NCBI RefSeq assembly: GCF_007747215.1
Contig: NZ_CP036273.1
Location: 2,402,322 to 2,466,321 of the forward strand
DNA length: 64,000 nucleotides
Direction: 5' to 3'
Source: Urbifossiella limnaea
GTDB lineage: Bacteria > Planctomycetota > Planctomycetia > Gemmatales > Gemmataceae
Shown here: positions 35,576 through 43,373 of the stretch, in pieces
Position numbering within the stretch: position 1 is the first letter of the stretch
Layout of the letters: each line of letters starts with the position of its first letter
Translations under genes and position numbers: made by a program
The notes under the pieces: generated by a model
Told to the model about the DNA's origin: nothing
Seen by the model: the letters and a program-made list of their open reading frames with translations, nothing else
Databases searched by the model: none

Positions 35576-36106
35576 TCACGCGCCGGTAGGGTTCCACGGC
35601 CCTCTCAACTCGAGCGCCGGGAGAAGGCTGACCGACCAGCGTACCGGCCGCCCGTTCTCGTACGGCATGACGCCGTGGAACTGTGGAAGTGACGGGTCGA
35701 ACACGAACGGTAGGAAGTGTCGGTCGCCCTCCCACAGCGGGAGCTCAGGCACCCGCTCCAGTTCAACCCATTCCAGTGTGCCCTCGGCGTTCGCGGCCGG
35801 CGGCGTGCCGTGGAAGGCGAAGACGCGGAAGACGAAGCCGAACCAGTCCTCGCCACCTTTCCCGAAGCCCGGCCAGGAGACGGTGCCGGCGAGCTGGACG
35901 GCGTCGCACTCGATGCCGGCTTCCTCCCGGAGCTCGCGGCGCATCCCGGCGACCACATCCTCGCCGGGTTCGAGCTTGCCGCCGAGGCCGTTGTACTTGC
36001 CGAGGTGCGCGTCGCCGGGCCGTGCGGTGCGGTGGACCATGAGCACCCGCCTGCGGTCGGGCGAGAACACGTAGCCGAGCGTGGCGAGGATCGGGGTGTA
36101 GGGCAT
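35576..36106 (-). CDS. Nudix hydrolase, MutT-like
   Basis: A 176-residue Nudix enzyme with a complete box: GKLEPGEDVVAGMRRELREE followed by AGI, matching GX5EX7REUXEEXGU. HLGKYNGLGG before the box fits MutT/8-oxo-dGTP diphosphatase relatives (NUDT1-type), so it may clean oxidised nucleotides. The exact substrate is unproven. It is separated from the kinase start by about 130 bases and may be co-transcribed with the small gene upstream (36144-36434). Confidence 0.85.
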   Translation of the reverse strand: MPYTPILATLGYVFSPDRRRVLMVHRTARPGDAHLGKYNGLGGKLEPGEDVVAGMRRELREEAGIECDAVQLAGTVSWPGFGKGGEDWFGFVFRVFAFHGTPPAANAEGTLEWVELERVPELPLWEGDRHFLPFVFDPSLPQFHGVMPYENGRPVRWSVSLLPALELRGPWNPTGA

Positions 36107-36113
36107 GGCCGGA

Positions 36114-36190
36114 TCAGGGGAAATGGGCCAGGGGACAATGCTCTTACGGTTCTGGAGTGCCTCCTGTCCCCGGGCTCCTGTCTCCTGGGA
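36114..36190. repeat. Degenerate word hairpin element D
   Basis: The right part (36160-36190) holds CTCCTGTCCCCGGGCTCCTG and TCTCCTGGGA words; the left part (36114-36137) holds CAGGGGAAATGGGCCAGGGG, roughly the reverse complement. The words (GGAGACAGG/GGGGACAGG) are the same as those of element E inside the UbiD gene. It spans the gap after, and the last 15 codons of, the small gene at 36144. Confidence 0.6.
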
Positions 36191-36434
36191 GGCCGGCGAT
36201 CACCTTCCGCACAGCGGCCAGATCCTCGTCGGACACGCCCTCGCGCCGCCGGTACCGCCGCTCCAGCGCGTCCAGCAGCGTCTCCCACATGTCCCGGGTC
36301 GGCACGACCGTGCGGTCCCACTCGGTGCGGCGGCGGAAGCGGACCTGGAACCGCCACGCCCGCGCGAACTTCTCGACCCGTACGTACCGCTTCTCGCCGG
36401 TGTCCGGGTCGTCGTCGGTCCACTCGATGCTCAT
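36144..36434 (-). CDS. Small acidic/basic protein of unknown function
   Basis: A 96-residue protein beginning MSIEWTDDDPDTGEKRYVRV. The middle is rich in Arg and Trp (WRFQVRFRRRTEWDRT) and an amphipathic helix follows (MWETLLDALERRYRRREGVS). GGAG lies about 9 bases before the ATG. The last 15 residues are encoded by repeat element D, so the native end may have been replaced. No family is recognised. Confidence 0.65.
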   Translation of the reverse strand: MSIEWTDDDPDTGEKRYVRVEKFARAWRFQVRFRRRTEWDRTVVPTRDMWETLLDALERRYRRREGVSDEDLAAVRKVIAGLPGDRSPGTGGTPEP

Positions 36435-36517
36435 CGGCGGGCTCCGGGCTGGGCGTAGAATCAGGATAGCGTGATCCCGGCCGGCCGGGGTATCCTGCCG
36501 CCGGCGAGACCCGCACC

Positions 36518-37390
36518 ATGCTGATCCACCACGACCACACGAAGCCCGTCGCCGCCCTCGCGTTTTCGCCGGACGGCGCCGCCCTCGCGTCCGCCGGCCG
36601 CGACGGGGCCGTGTGGGTCCGCTCCGAGGCCGGAGCCGAACTCCTCGTCGAACCGCACCCGAAGGCACCCGAGGTATTCGGCCTGACGTTCCTCGCCGAC
36701 GGCGGCCTGGCGGTCGGCCACGCCCACGGCTGGCACCTGTACCGCCGCACCGACGGCAGCTGGCGGGCGTTCGGGCCGCCGGCGCCGGCGGGGGTGAACG
36801 GCGTCGCCGCGGCCGGCCCGCACTGGCTGGCCGTCGGCACCGGCGACCGCGACAAGCCGACGCCGGGCGCATTCGAACTGTGGGACGTGGCGGCCGAGAA
36901 GCGGATCGGCCCGGCGTTCCGCGAGCCGAACGGCGTTCGCGCCGTTGCGGCCGCCCCCAACGCCGGCGTGGTGGCGTGGGCGACCGGGCACATGAAGGCG
37001 ACCGCGTGGGACGTGCGCAAGCGCGACCCGGTTCACTTCCCGCTCAAGCACACCGCTTCGGCCGTTGCCCTGTCGCCCAGCGGTTCCACGCTCGCGGTCA
37101 CGGCCGACTGGCTCGTCGCGTTGTTCGACGTTCCGAAGCGACAGCCGCGGGGCACGCTGAAGGGGCACAAGGGGCGGGTCACGTCGCTGGCATTCAGCCC
37201 GGACGGCGCCACGCTCGTGACCGGTAGTTGGGACCAGACGGTGCGCCTGTGGGACGCCGCGACCGGCGCCGATCGGATGGCGCTGACGTGGCCGGTGGGG
37301 AAGGTGACGGCGCTCGCGTTCGCCCCGGACGGCCTGCGGGCGGCGGCCGGCGGCGACGGCGGCGCGGTCGTGGTCTGGGACGTGGATTAA
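36518..37390 (+). CDS. WD40 repeat protein
   Basis: A 290-residue beta-propeller of WD40 type with about six blades. Clear repeats are VAALAFSPDGAALASAGRDG, VTSLAFSPDGATLVTGSWDQ followed by TVRLWD, and VTALAFAPDGLRAAAGGDGG followed by VVVWD; middle blades are more divergent. No signal peptide or kinase domain is attached, so it is a cytoplasmic scaffold by inference. Its TAA overlaps the stop of the convergent polymerase gene by 3 bases. Confidence 0.88.
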   Translation: MLIHHDHTKPVAALAFSPDGAALASAGRDGAVWVRSEAGAELLVEPHPKAPEVFGLTFLADGGLAVGHAHGWHLYRRTDGSWRAFGPPAPAGVNGVAAAGPHWLAVGTGDRDKPTPGAFELWDVAAEKRIGPAFREPNGVRAVAAAPNAGVVAWATGHMKATAWDVRKRDPVHFPLKHTASAVALSPSGSTLAVTADWLVALFDVPKRQPRGTLKGHKGRVTSLAFSPDGATLVTGSWDQTVRLWDAATGADRMALTWPVGKVTALAFAPDGLRAAAGGDGGAVVVWDVD

Positions 37391-38643
37391 ACGACCCGGC
37401 GGTCGAAGTCCGGGATCTGCGTGAACGCCACCCGCGTGGGAGCCGCGTCCTTCAGCCCCCACATGCCGCCGAAGTGCACGACGCTTCCCCCGAACTCGGC
37501 GTTCACGTCGTCCATGGCGTGCGACAGCTCCGCCTCCTTGCGGTCGATCTCGAACAGGCTCGGTGTCGCGTTCGCGGCCGGCCGCAGGTCCGTCAAGACC
37601 ATGCCGACTTTGAACGGCACCCCGCCCGGCGGCCGCGTCGCCCACATGTCGGACACGGCCCGGAGCACGCCCGGCGTGTCCTCGCGGTGCGGGAACCGGC
37701 ACCTGGCGCCCCACCCCGCCTTGCCCCAGCCCGACGGCGCCGCCACCGTCCCCGGCTCGCCCAGGTAGCTGACGCCGACCGACACGCCTCCGGTCCAGTA
37801 CCCCACCTTCCGCAGCCGGGCTACCGCCTTGTGAGTCAGTCGCACCATCACGCCGTAGGCGCCCTCGTCGGTCCGCAGGCCCGGCGGCAGGACGTGCGAG
37901 TGGCCGACCGTCTGCCGCCGCGTCGGCCGCTCCGGCACGTCCTCGCCGCGGACGGTGCGGTACCACTTCTCGCCGAGCAACTTGCTCCCCCACACGGCCG
38001 CCAGCACGCTCACCGGGGCGGCGCAGAACTGTTCGGTGGTGAACACGCCGTGCAGGTTCAGCCGCCGCTTCATCCGCGGCCCCACCCCGGGGAAGGCCTC
38101 GATCGGCAGCACGTGCAGGCGGTGCGGCAGGTCGTCGTCGGCGAACACGGTCAGGCCGTCGGGCTTCTTGAAGTCGGAGCCCATCTTGGCGAGGATCTCG
38201 TTCGGCCCGGCCCCGATCGAGCAGCGCATCTGGTCGCCGGCCCGTCGGTAAATCGCGTCCTTGATCGCCCGGCCGATCTCGACCACCCTGTCGCGCTTCC
38301 GCTCCGACTCGACCAGCCGGCACGACATCTCGTCGATCGACGCGATCGACTTGACCGGGATGACCGACCCGATGGCGTCCACGACGCGGTTGTGGAACGT
38401 GACGTACTCGCGGTGCCGGGCCTCCCTCAGGATGATCCTGGGGCACAGCTGCTTGGCCTCCCACACGGGCGTGCCGGTCTTCACGCCGAACGCCTTGGCC
38501 TCGTAGCTGGCGGCGATGCAGAAGGTGGTGTCGGCCTGCGTCGGGATGACGGCGACGGGCTTGCCGCGGAGGGCGGGGTCGAGCTGCTGCTCGACGGACG
38601 CGAAGAACGAGTTCATGTCCACGAACAGGTAGCGGAGCGGCAC
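37387..38643 (-). CDS. Y-family (DinB/UmuC-like) translesion DNA polymerase
   Basis: A 418-residue polymerase of the Y family. FVDMNSFFASVEQQ carries the first metal Asp, SIDEM carries the second Asp/Glu pair, and FPGVGPRMKRRL is the helix-hairpin-helix thumb. It copies past damaged bases. GTG at 38643 was chosen because GGGAG lies 5 bases upstream and the start gives PLRYLFVDMNS at once, normal for the family; the longer frame to 38751 adds sequence with no similarity. The C-terminal little-finger region is more divergent than DinB, so it is not named further. Confidence 0.85.
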   Translation of the reverse strand: MPLRYLFVDMNSFFASVEQQLDPALRGKPVAVIPTQADTTFCIAASYEAKAFGVKTGTPVWEAKQLCPRIILREARHREYVTFHNRVVDAIGSVIPVKSIASIDEMSCRLVESERKRDRVVEIGRAIKDAIYRRAGDQMRCSIGAGPNEILAKMGSDFKKPDGLTVFADDDLPHRLHVLPIEAFPGVGPRMKRRLNLHGVFTTEQFCAAPVSVLAAVWGSKLLGEKWYRTVRGEDVPERPTRRQTVGHSHVLPPGLRTDEGAYGVMVRLTHKAVARLRKVGYWTGGVSVGVSYLGEPGTVAAPSGWGKAGWGARCRFPHREDTPGVLRAVSDMWATRPPGGVPFKVGMVLTDLRPAANATPSLFEIDRKEAELSHAMDDVNAEFGGSVVHFGGMWGLKDAAPTRVAFTQIPDFDRRVV

Positions 38644-38794
38644 GGCGGCTCCCGTGGATGTGAGCGTAATGTCAGTAGTGGACTCCTGTCCATAGTAATG
38701 GCATAACCTCCCGTTCGGGGGATGCAACCGGAATCGACGGAATCCGGTCAAAAAGTGCTGCCCCGCGTGCCGGACGGGGAGAGCTCACGACCGA

Positions 38795-40264
38795 TCAGGG
38801 CAGTGACGCGACCGCCGGGTGCCGCAGGTCGAGCCGGTATAGCACCTGGTTGTAGTCGTACCGCGGCACCCGGTCGGGGTTGCCGCTGAAGTCGTGCGTG
38901 AAAGTCCCCTCGAAGTGGATCGTCCGCCCGCCGTCGCGGTCGAGGATGGCGTGGTGGACGACGTTGTAGAACGTCTGCCGATCGTGCGTCGCCACCTTCA
39001 TGGCCTTTTGGAACGGCCCGGTCGGGTGGTCGGCCTCCGCGTACCACACCTCGCCCAGGTGCGACGTGCCGCCGACCTGTCCGGCGAGCATCACCCAGCG
39101 CTTCCGGTACTCGTTCCAGCGCACCGACCCGCTGTGCAACTGCACGCGCTGGGCCGGCTTCGCCGCGTCCGCGGGGCAGAAGCGGGCGTGTTCCGCCTTC
39201 AGCTTCCCGGCCTTCAGCCAGGCGTGCTCGGTCTTAGAGTCGGTCGGCGGCAGCTCCTTCTGCCAGCGCCAGGTTCCGTCCGCCGGCTCACAAGTGAACG
39301 CCTCGTACCGCGTCGCGTCGAGGATCGCCTCCAGCGTCGCCGGCACACGGACGTTCGGGTTCGGGCTACCGAACAGCAGGTAGCGGGTGCCGCCGTCGTC
39401 CCACGGGATCGGGTGCCCGTTCGGCCGCCGCCACTTCTCGGCGAGCGGCAGCTGCTTGACGGGGACGAAGACGTCCTTCGCGTCGTCGTACACGGCGATG
39501 CCGTGCTCCAACTCGTCAGTCAGCCCCTTACGGCGGGTGTAGTGCGTCGCCAGGCGCTCCTTCCCGTCGGCGTCCGGGACGACACACGTGCAGAACACCC
39601 ACACCACGCCGTCGGGCCGCTCCGGCAGCGGGATCATGGCGCGGGCGAAGCCGGTCTTCGGGTTTACGAAGTAGTCGTAAGGCAGACCTGCCGACGGGTC
39701 GAAGGCGGGTGTGGGGATCGGCGTGGTGGCGCCGGCGGTGCGGTAGAGGCCGAGCGGGTAGTCGAGCCGGTTGGTGTCGCCCCAGAACCAGAACGCCTTG
39801 CCGCGGTAGATGACCGACTGGACGCTGTCCTGCCCCACGACGCGGCCCAGGTTCGGGCTCACCGGCAGCGGCGACGGGTAGCCGAGCAGTTCGGTGTCGC
39901 GGAACCGACCTTCGCCCGTCAGGCGGCACAGCCGTTCCGCGGGGACAGTGCGCGCCACCTTGATCTCGCTCACCTTCCCCGGCTGCGGCGTCACCTTCGC
40001 GCCGGCGAAGCCGAAGCCGTCCTTCTTCACCTCGTAGCCGTGGCCGCGGACGGAGAGGTACACGTCGCGGCCCATCAGGCCCGGCTCCTGGAACGCGATG
40101 CGGCCGGCGCTGTCGGTGACGAAGCGGTCGCCGTGGACGGTGGTGAGTTCGACGAGCGGTACGCCGCGGCCGGTAGCGGCGTCGGTGACGCGGAGCTCGG
40201 CCCACGGCGCGTTCGGCGGCGCGGCGGGGGCCAGCAGGAGGGCGGCGACGACGGGGGAGAGCAC
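38795..40264 (-). CDS. Secreted protein with beta-propeller-like body
   Basis: A 489-residue protein with a short signal peptide (MLSPVVAALLLAPAAPP). Residues about 20-110 look like an Ig/carboxypeptidase-regulatory-like domain (ELRVTDAATGRGVPLVEL). The rest resembles five-bladed propellers of glycoside-hydrolase or DUF4185 type: VQSVIYRGKAFWFWGDTNRL, WDDGGTRYLLFGSPNP, SVRWNEYRKRWVML. No catalytic residues are assigned. It follows the PSCyt1/DUF1553 gene by 15 bases, so the two form an operon. Confidence 0.7.
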   Translation of the reverse strand: MLSPVVAALLLAPAAPPNAPWAELRVTDAATGRGVPLVELTTVHGDRFVTDSAGRIAFQEPGLMGRDVYLSVRGHGYEVKKDGFGFAGAKVTPQPGKVSEIKVARTVPAERLCRLTGEGRFRDTELLGYPSPLPVSPNLGRVVGQDSVQSVIYRGKAFWFWGDTNRLDYPLGLYRTAGATTPIPTPAFDPSAGLPYDYFVNPKTGFARAMIPLPERPDGVVWVFCTCVVPDADGKERLATHYTRRKGLTDELEHGIAVYDDAKDVFVPVKQLPLAEKWRRPNGHPIPWDDGGTRYLLFGSPNPNVRVPATLEAILDATRYEAFTCEPADGTWRWQKELPPTDSKTEHAWLKAGKLKAEHARFCPADAAKPAQRVQLHSGSVRWNEYRKRWVMLAGQVGGTSHLGEVWYAEADHPTGPFQKAMKVATHDRQTFYNVVHHAILDRDGGRTIHFEGTFTHDFSGNPDRVPRYDYNQVLYRLDLRHPAVASLP

Positions 40265-40279
40265 GGCGGGCTCCGGGGT

Positions 40280-43200
40280 TCAGTCGGCGAACACGAACTC
40301 GTTCAGGTTCAGCACCACGCGGCACGCCGCGGGGAGGCCGTGCGCCGCGGCGTAGTCGCCGAGCGAACGCCGCTCGTCGGGCGTCGGCGCCCGCCCCGTC
40401 GCGATGCGGAACGCGGCCGCGGCGCGGCCGGTGTCGTCGGTCGCAAGGGGCCGCACCCGGTCCGCGAGGTGACCGGCCATCGTCACCGCCAGCCGGTTGT
40501 TCAGCAGCGCCAGCGCCTGCTGCGGCGTGATCGTCTGGTTCCGCCGGTCCACGGCGAGCGACGGGTCGGCGCAGTCGAGCGCCGCCATGAACGGCTGCTG
40601 CTTCGACCGCACCACGAACCGGTACACCGCCCGCCGGTGGCTCGCCGGGTCGTTCGGGTTGTGGAGGTGGTACTGGTAGTGCGGCGAGTGCTCGGGCCGC
40701 TCGACGACGAAGTCGCGGAAGCTCGGCCCGCCCATCGTGCGGTCGAGCTTCCCGGCCGCCCACAGGATCGAGTCGCGCACCACCTCGGCCTCCAGCTTCC
40801 GCCGGTTCTGCCGCCACAGGAAGCGGTTGTCGGCGTCGGCGCGGGCGTACTCCGCGTTCGTCGCCGAGCCCTGGCGGTACGTCGAACTCGTCACGATGAG
40901 CCGGTGCAGGTGCTTGAGGCTGTCGCGGTCGCGCAGTTCGGCGGCGAGCCAGTCGAGCAGTTCGGGGTGCGTCGGCAGCGCGCCCATGCGGCCGAAGTCG
41001 TTCGGCGTCTCGACGAGGCCGCGGCCGAAGTGGTACTGCCAGACGCGGTTCGCGGCGCTGCGCCAGACCAGCGGGTTCTTCGAGTCCGTGACCCACCGCG
41101 CGAGCGCCGCCCGGCGGTCGCCCTCGCGGTGGTTCGGCGGCAGGTCGAACGCCGCAGGGAGCCCCGGTAGCTGCGAGAGCGGCCCGGGTTGAACCTCGCG
41201 GCCGGGCTTGGTCACGTCGCCGCGCGGCAGCAGGTGGATCGGCCGCGGTCGGCCGGCGTTCGTGCCGGTGCCGACGAAGTTGCCCGAGCCGGTGTGAACC
41301 GCGCCGACGTAGGCGGTGCGCTGCGTCGGCGGTAGCTTCCGCAGTTCAAGATCGGCCCCGTCGCGGTCGGCGACTGCGGCCCGCCACGCGACGGCGTCCG
41401 CGGGCGCGAGCGCGTCGTCGAACCGCTTGGCGCGTCGGGCGGTGAGTGCCGTCACGTCCTCGGTCGCGGTGCCGGTCGGGAACTTGCCGTCGGTCAGGTT
41501 GGACCGGCGCCACCGCGGCGCTGCTTCGATGCTGTCCAGCGACGTGGCCGCCTTCCCGGCCGCCCGGTTGGCACCGGCCGCGTCGATCGCTTCGAGCTCG
41601 GACACGGCGAGGATGTAGTCCGTGGGCATCCGGCTGACGAGCCGCGTCGCGGTGAGGCGGACGTAGCGCCCCTTCGCGCCGTTGGCGGGCAGGCGTACCG
41701 CGGTCAGGCCGGGGTTGGGGAAGTCGGCCGCGGTGTGGTCGGCGACCAGCGCCGGCCGCGCGAACGCGGCGTCGTCGGACACTTCCACCTTGAACCGCAC
41801 CGGGAAGCCGAACCCGGCGCCGATGCTGTTGAAGTCGTCGTGGCACGGCCGCAGCACGACGCGGTCGAGCGCCACGGTCTCGCCGAGATCGACCTGCACC
41901 CACTTCGCCCGGTCGGGCTGGGCCTCGATGGCCGAGTGGTAGCCGTGTTCCGCGGGGCGGGCGCCGGGCTGCTTCGCGGCCGCGATCTGCTTGTCGAGTT
42001 CGACCAACTCCGGCCCCGCTTTCGCCTTCGCGGCTGACTCGATGCGGCTCACCCGCTCCTGCGCCGCGGACCGCTTCGCGGTCAGCTCGGTGCGCTTCGC
42101 CCCGGTGGCGGGGTCGGGGTCGTACTGGCGGTCGGCCCGGTCGATGGCCGCGAACACGGCCTGCAACCGGTAATAGTCCTCCTGCGGGATCGGGTCGAAC
42201 TTGTGGTTGTGGCACTGGGCACAATGCGCCGTCAGGCTCAAAAACGAGCCCACGGTGTTGGAGACGAAGTCGTCGCGGTCCAGGTGGCGGGCCACGCGGC
42301 CGTCGATCTTCGACTCGGGCAGCTCGACGTGGCCGATGAAGTCCCACGGGCCGGCTGACAGGAACCCGAGCGCCTCGAACCCGTCGGCGGTGCCGGGGAA
42401 CAGCACGTCGCCGGCGATCTGCTCCTGCACGAACCGCGAGTACGGCTTGTCGGCGTTGAACGCCCGGATGACGTAGTCGCGGTACGGCCACGCGTTCGGC
42501 CGCGGCTGGTCCTTGTCGTACCCGTGCGTCTCGCCGAAGTGGACCACGTCGAGCCAGTGCCGCGCCCACCGCTCGCCGAAGTGCGGCGACGCCAGCAGCT
42601 TCTCGACCAGCTTCTCGTAGGCGTCGGGGGCGGGGTCGGCAGCGAAGGCGTCGATCTCCTCGGGCGTCGGCGGCAGGCCGATCAGGTCGAAGGAGAGCCG
42701 GCGGATGAGCGTGCGCCGGTCTGCTTCCGGCGAGGGAGACAGGTTGCGGGTGCGGAGCGTGGCGAGAACATAAGCGTCGATCGGGTTGCGGATCGGGAAC
42801 GCGACGGCCGCGGGCGGGGTCGGCACCGGCGGCCGGGTCAGCGGCTTCAGCGACCACCAGTCGGCGGGGTTGGCGGCGGCCGAGCCGTCGTCGGGCCAGC
42901 GGGCGCCCTGCTCGACCCAGCTGCGGAGCACGCCCACCTGCGCGGCGGTGAGGCGTTCGCCGCGCGGGGGCATCACGTTGTCGGGGTCGGCGCCGCTCAC
43001 CAGCTTCAGCAGGTAGCTGTCGTTCGCGTTCCCGGCCACGATTGCCTTGCCGCTGTCGCCGCCGCGCAGGGCGTCGGCGCGGCGGTCGAGGCGGAGGCCG
43101 CCCTTCTGCTTCTCGGGGCCGTGGCACGAGACGCAGTGCCGGTCGAGGATCGGCTTCACGTCCTTCGTGAAATCGACGGGCGGGCTCTTGGCCGGGGGAG

Positions 43201-43294
43201 CGGGCTGGGCGTCGAGGTGACCCGCGGCGAGGAGGCCGGCCGCGGCGAGCGCCACGGCCGCGGGGCCGGCGAGGCGGCAGAACATGGACGGCAT
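40280..43294 (-). CDS. PSCyt1/DUF1549/DUF1553 protein with discoidin-like insert
   Basis: A 1004-residue exported protein of planctomycete type. After the signal peptide comes a PSCyt1 domain (CVSCH near residue 50, MPPRGERLT), then DUF1549/PSCyt2 (about 150-380: LIRRLSFDLIGLPPTPEEID, RWARHWLDVVHFGE) with a second heme-like CAQCHNH, and a C-terminal DUF1553/PSD1 region (NPLVWRSAANRVWQYHFGRG, DFGRMGALPTHPELLDWLA). Between them, about 430-570, lies an F5/8 type C (discoidin)-like domain (WVQVDLGETVALDRVVLRPC), which suggests sugar binding. Start 43294 gives the signal peptide. Confidence 0.9.
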   Translation of the reverse strand: MPSMFCRLAGPAAVALAAAGLLAAGHLDAQPAPPAKSPPVDFTKDVKPILDRHCVSCHGPEKQKGGLRLDRRADALRGGDSGKAIVAGNANDSYLLKLVSGADPDNVMPPRGERLTAAQVGVLRSWVEQGARWPDDGSAAANPADWWSLKPLTRPPVPTPPAAVAFPIRNPIDAYVLATLRTRNLSPSPEADRRTLIRRLSFDLIGLPPTPEEIDAFAADPAPDAYEKLVEKLLASPHFGERWARHWLDVVHFGETHGYDKDQPRPNAWPYRDYVIRAFNADKPYSRFVQEQIAGDVLFPGTADGFEALGFLSAGPWDFIGHVELPESKIDGRVARHLDRDDFVSNTVGSFLSLTAHCAQCHNHKFDPIPQEDYYRLQAVFAAIDRADRQYDPDPATGAKRTELTAKRSAAQERVSRIESAAKAKAGPELVELDKQIAAAKQPGARPAEHGYHSAIEAQPDRAKWVQVDLGETVALDRVVLRPCHDDFNSIGAGFGFPVRFKVEVSDDAAFARPALVADHTAADFPNPGLTAVRLPANGAKGRYVRLTATRLVSRMPTDYILAVSELEAIDAAGANRAAGKAATSLDSIEAAPRWRRSNLTDGKFPTGTATEDVTALTARRAKRFDDALAPADAVAWRAAVADRDGADLELRKLPPTQRTAYVGAVHTGSGNFVGTGTNAGRPRPIHLLPRGDVTKPGREVQPGPLSQLPGLPAAFDLPPNHREGDRRAALARWVTDSKNPLVWRSAANRVWQYHFGRGLVETPNDFGRMGALPTHPELLDWLAAELRDRDSLKHLHRLIVTSSTYRQGSATNAEYARADADNRFLWRQNRRKLEAEVVRDSILWAAGKLDRTMGGPSFRDFVVERPEHSPHYQYHLHNPNDPASHRRAVYRFVVRSKQQPFMAALDCADPSLAVDRRNQTITPQQALALLNNRLAVTMAGHLADRVRPLATDDTGRAAAAFRIATGRAPTPDERRSLGDYAAAHGLPAACRVVLNLNEFVFAD

Positions 43295-43373
43295 CCCGAA
43301 GGAAGCGGGGCAGGGGTCCGCGCCCATTAACCTACACGACGAGGCAATCGGTCGCACCCCGGTTTCCCGCGCG

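Noticed and set aside
38660-38740. SOS (LexA) box before the Y-family polymerase
   Set aside because: CGAACGGGAGGTTATG only loosely resembles GAAC-N4-GTTC and lacks the second half-site; not enough to call.
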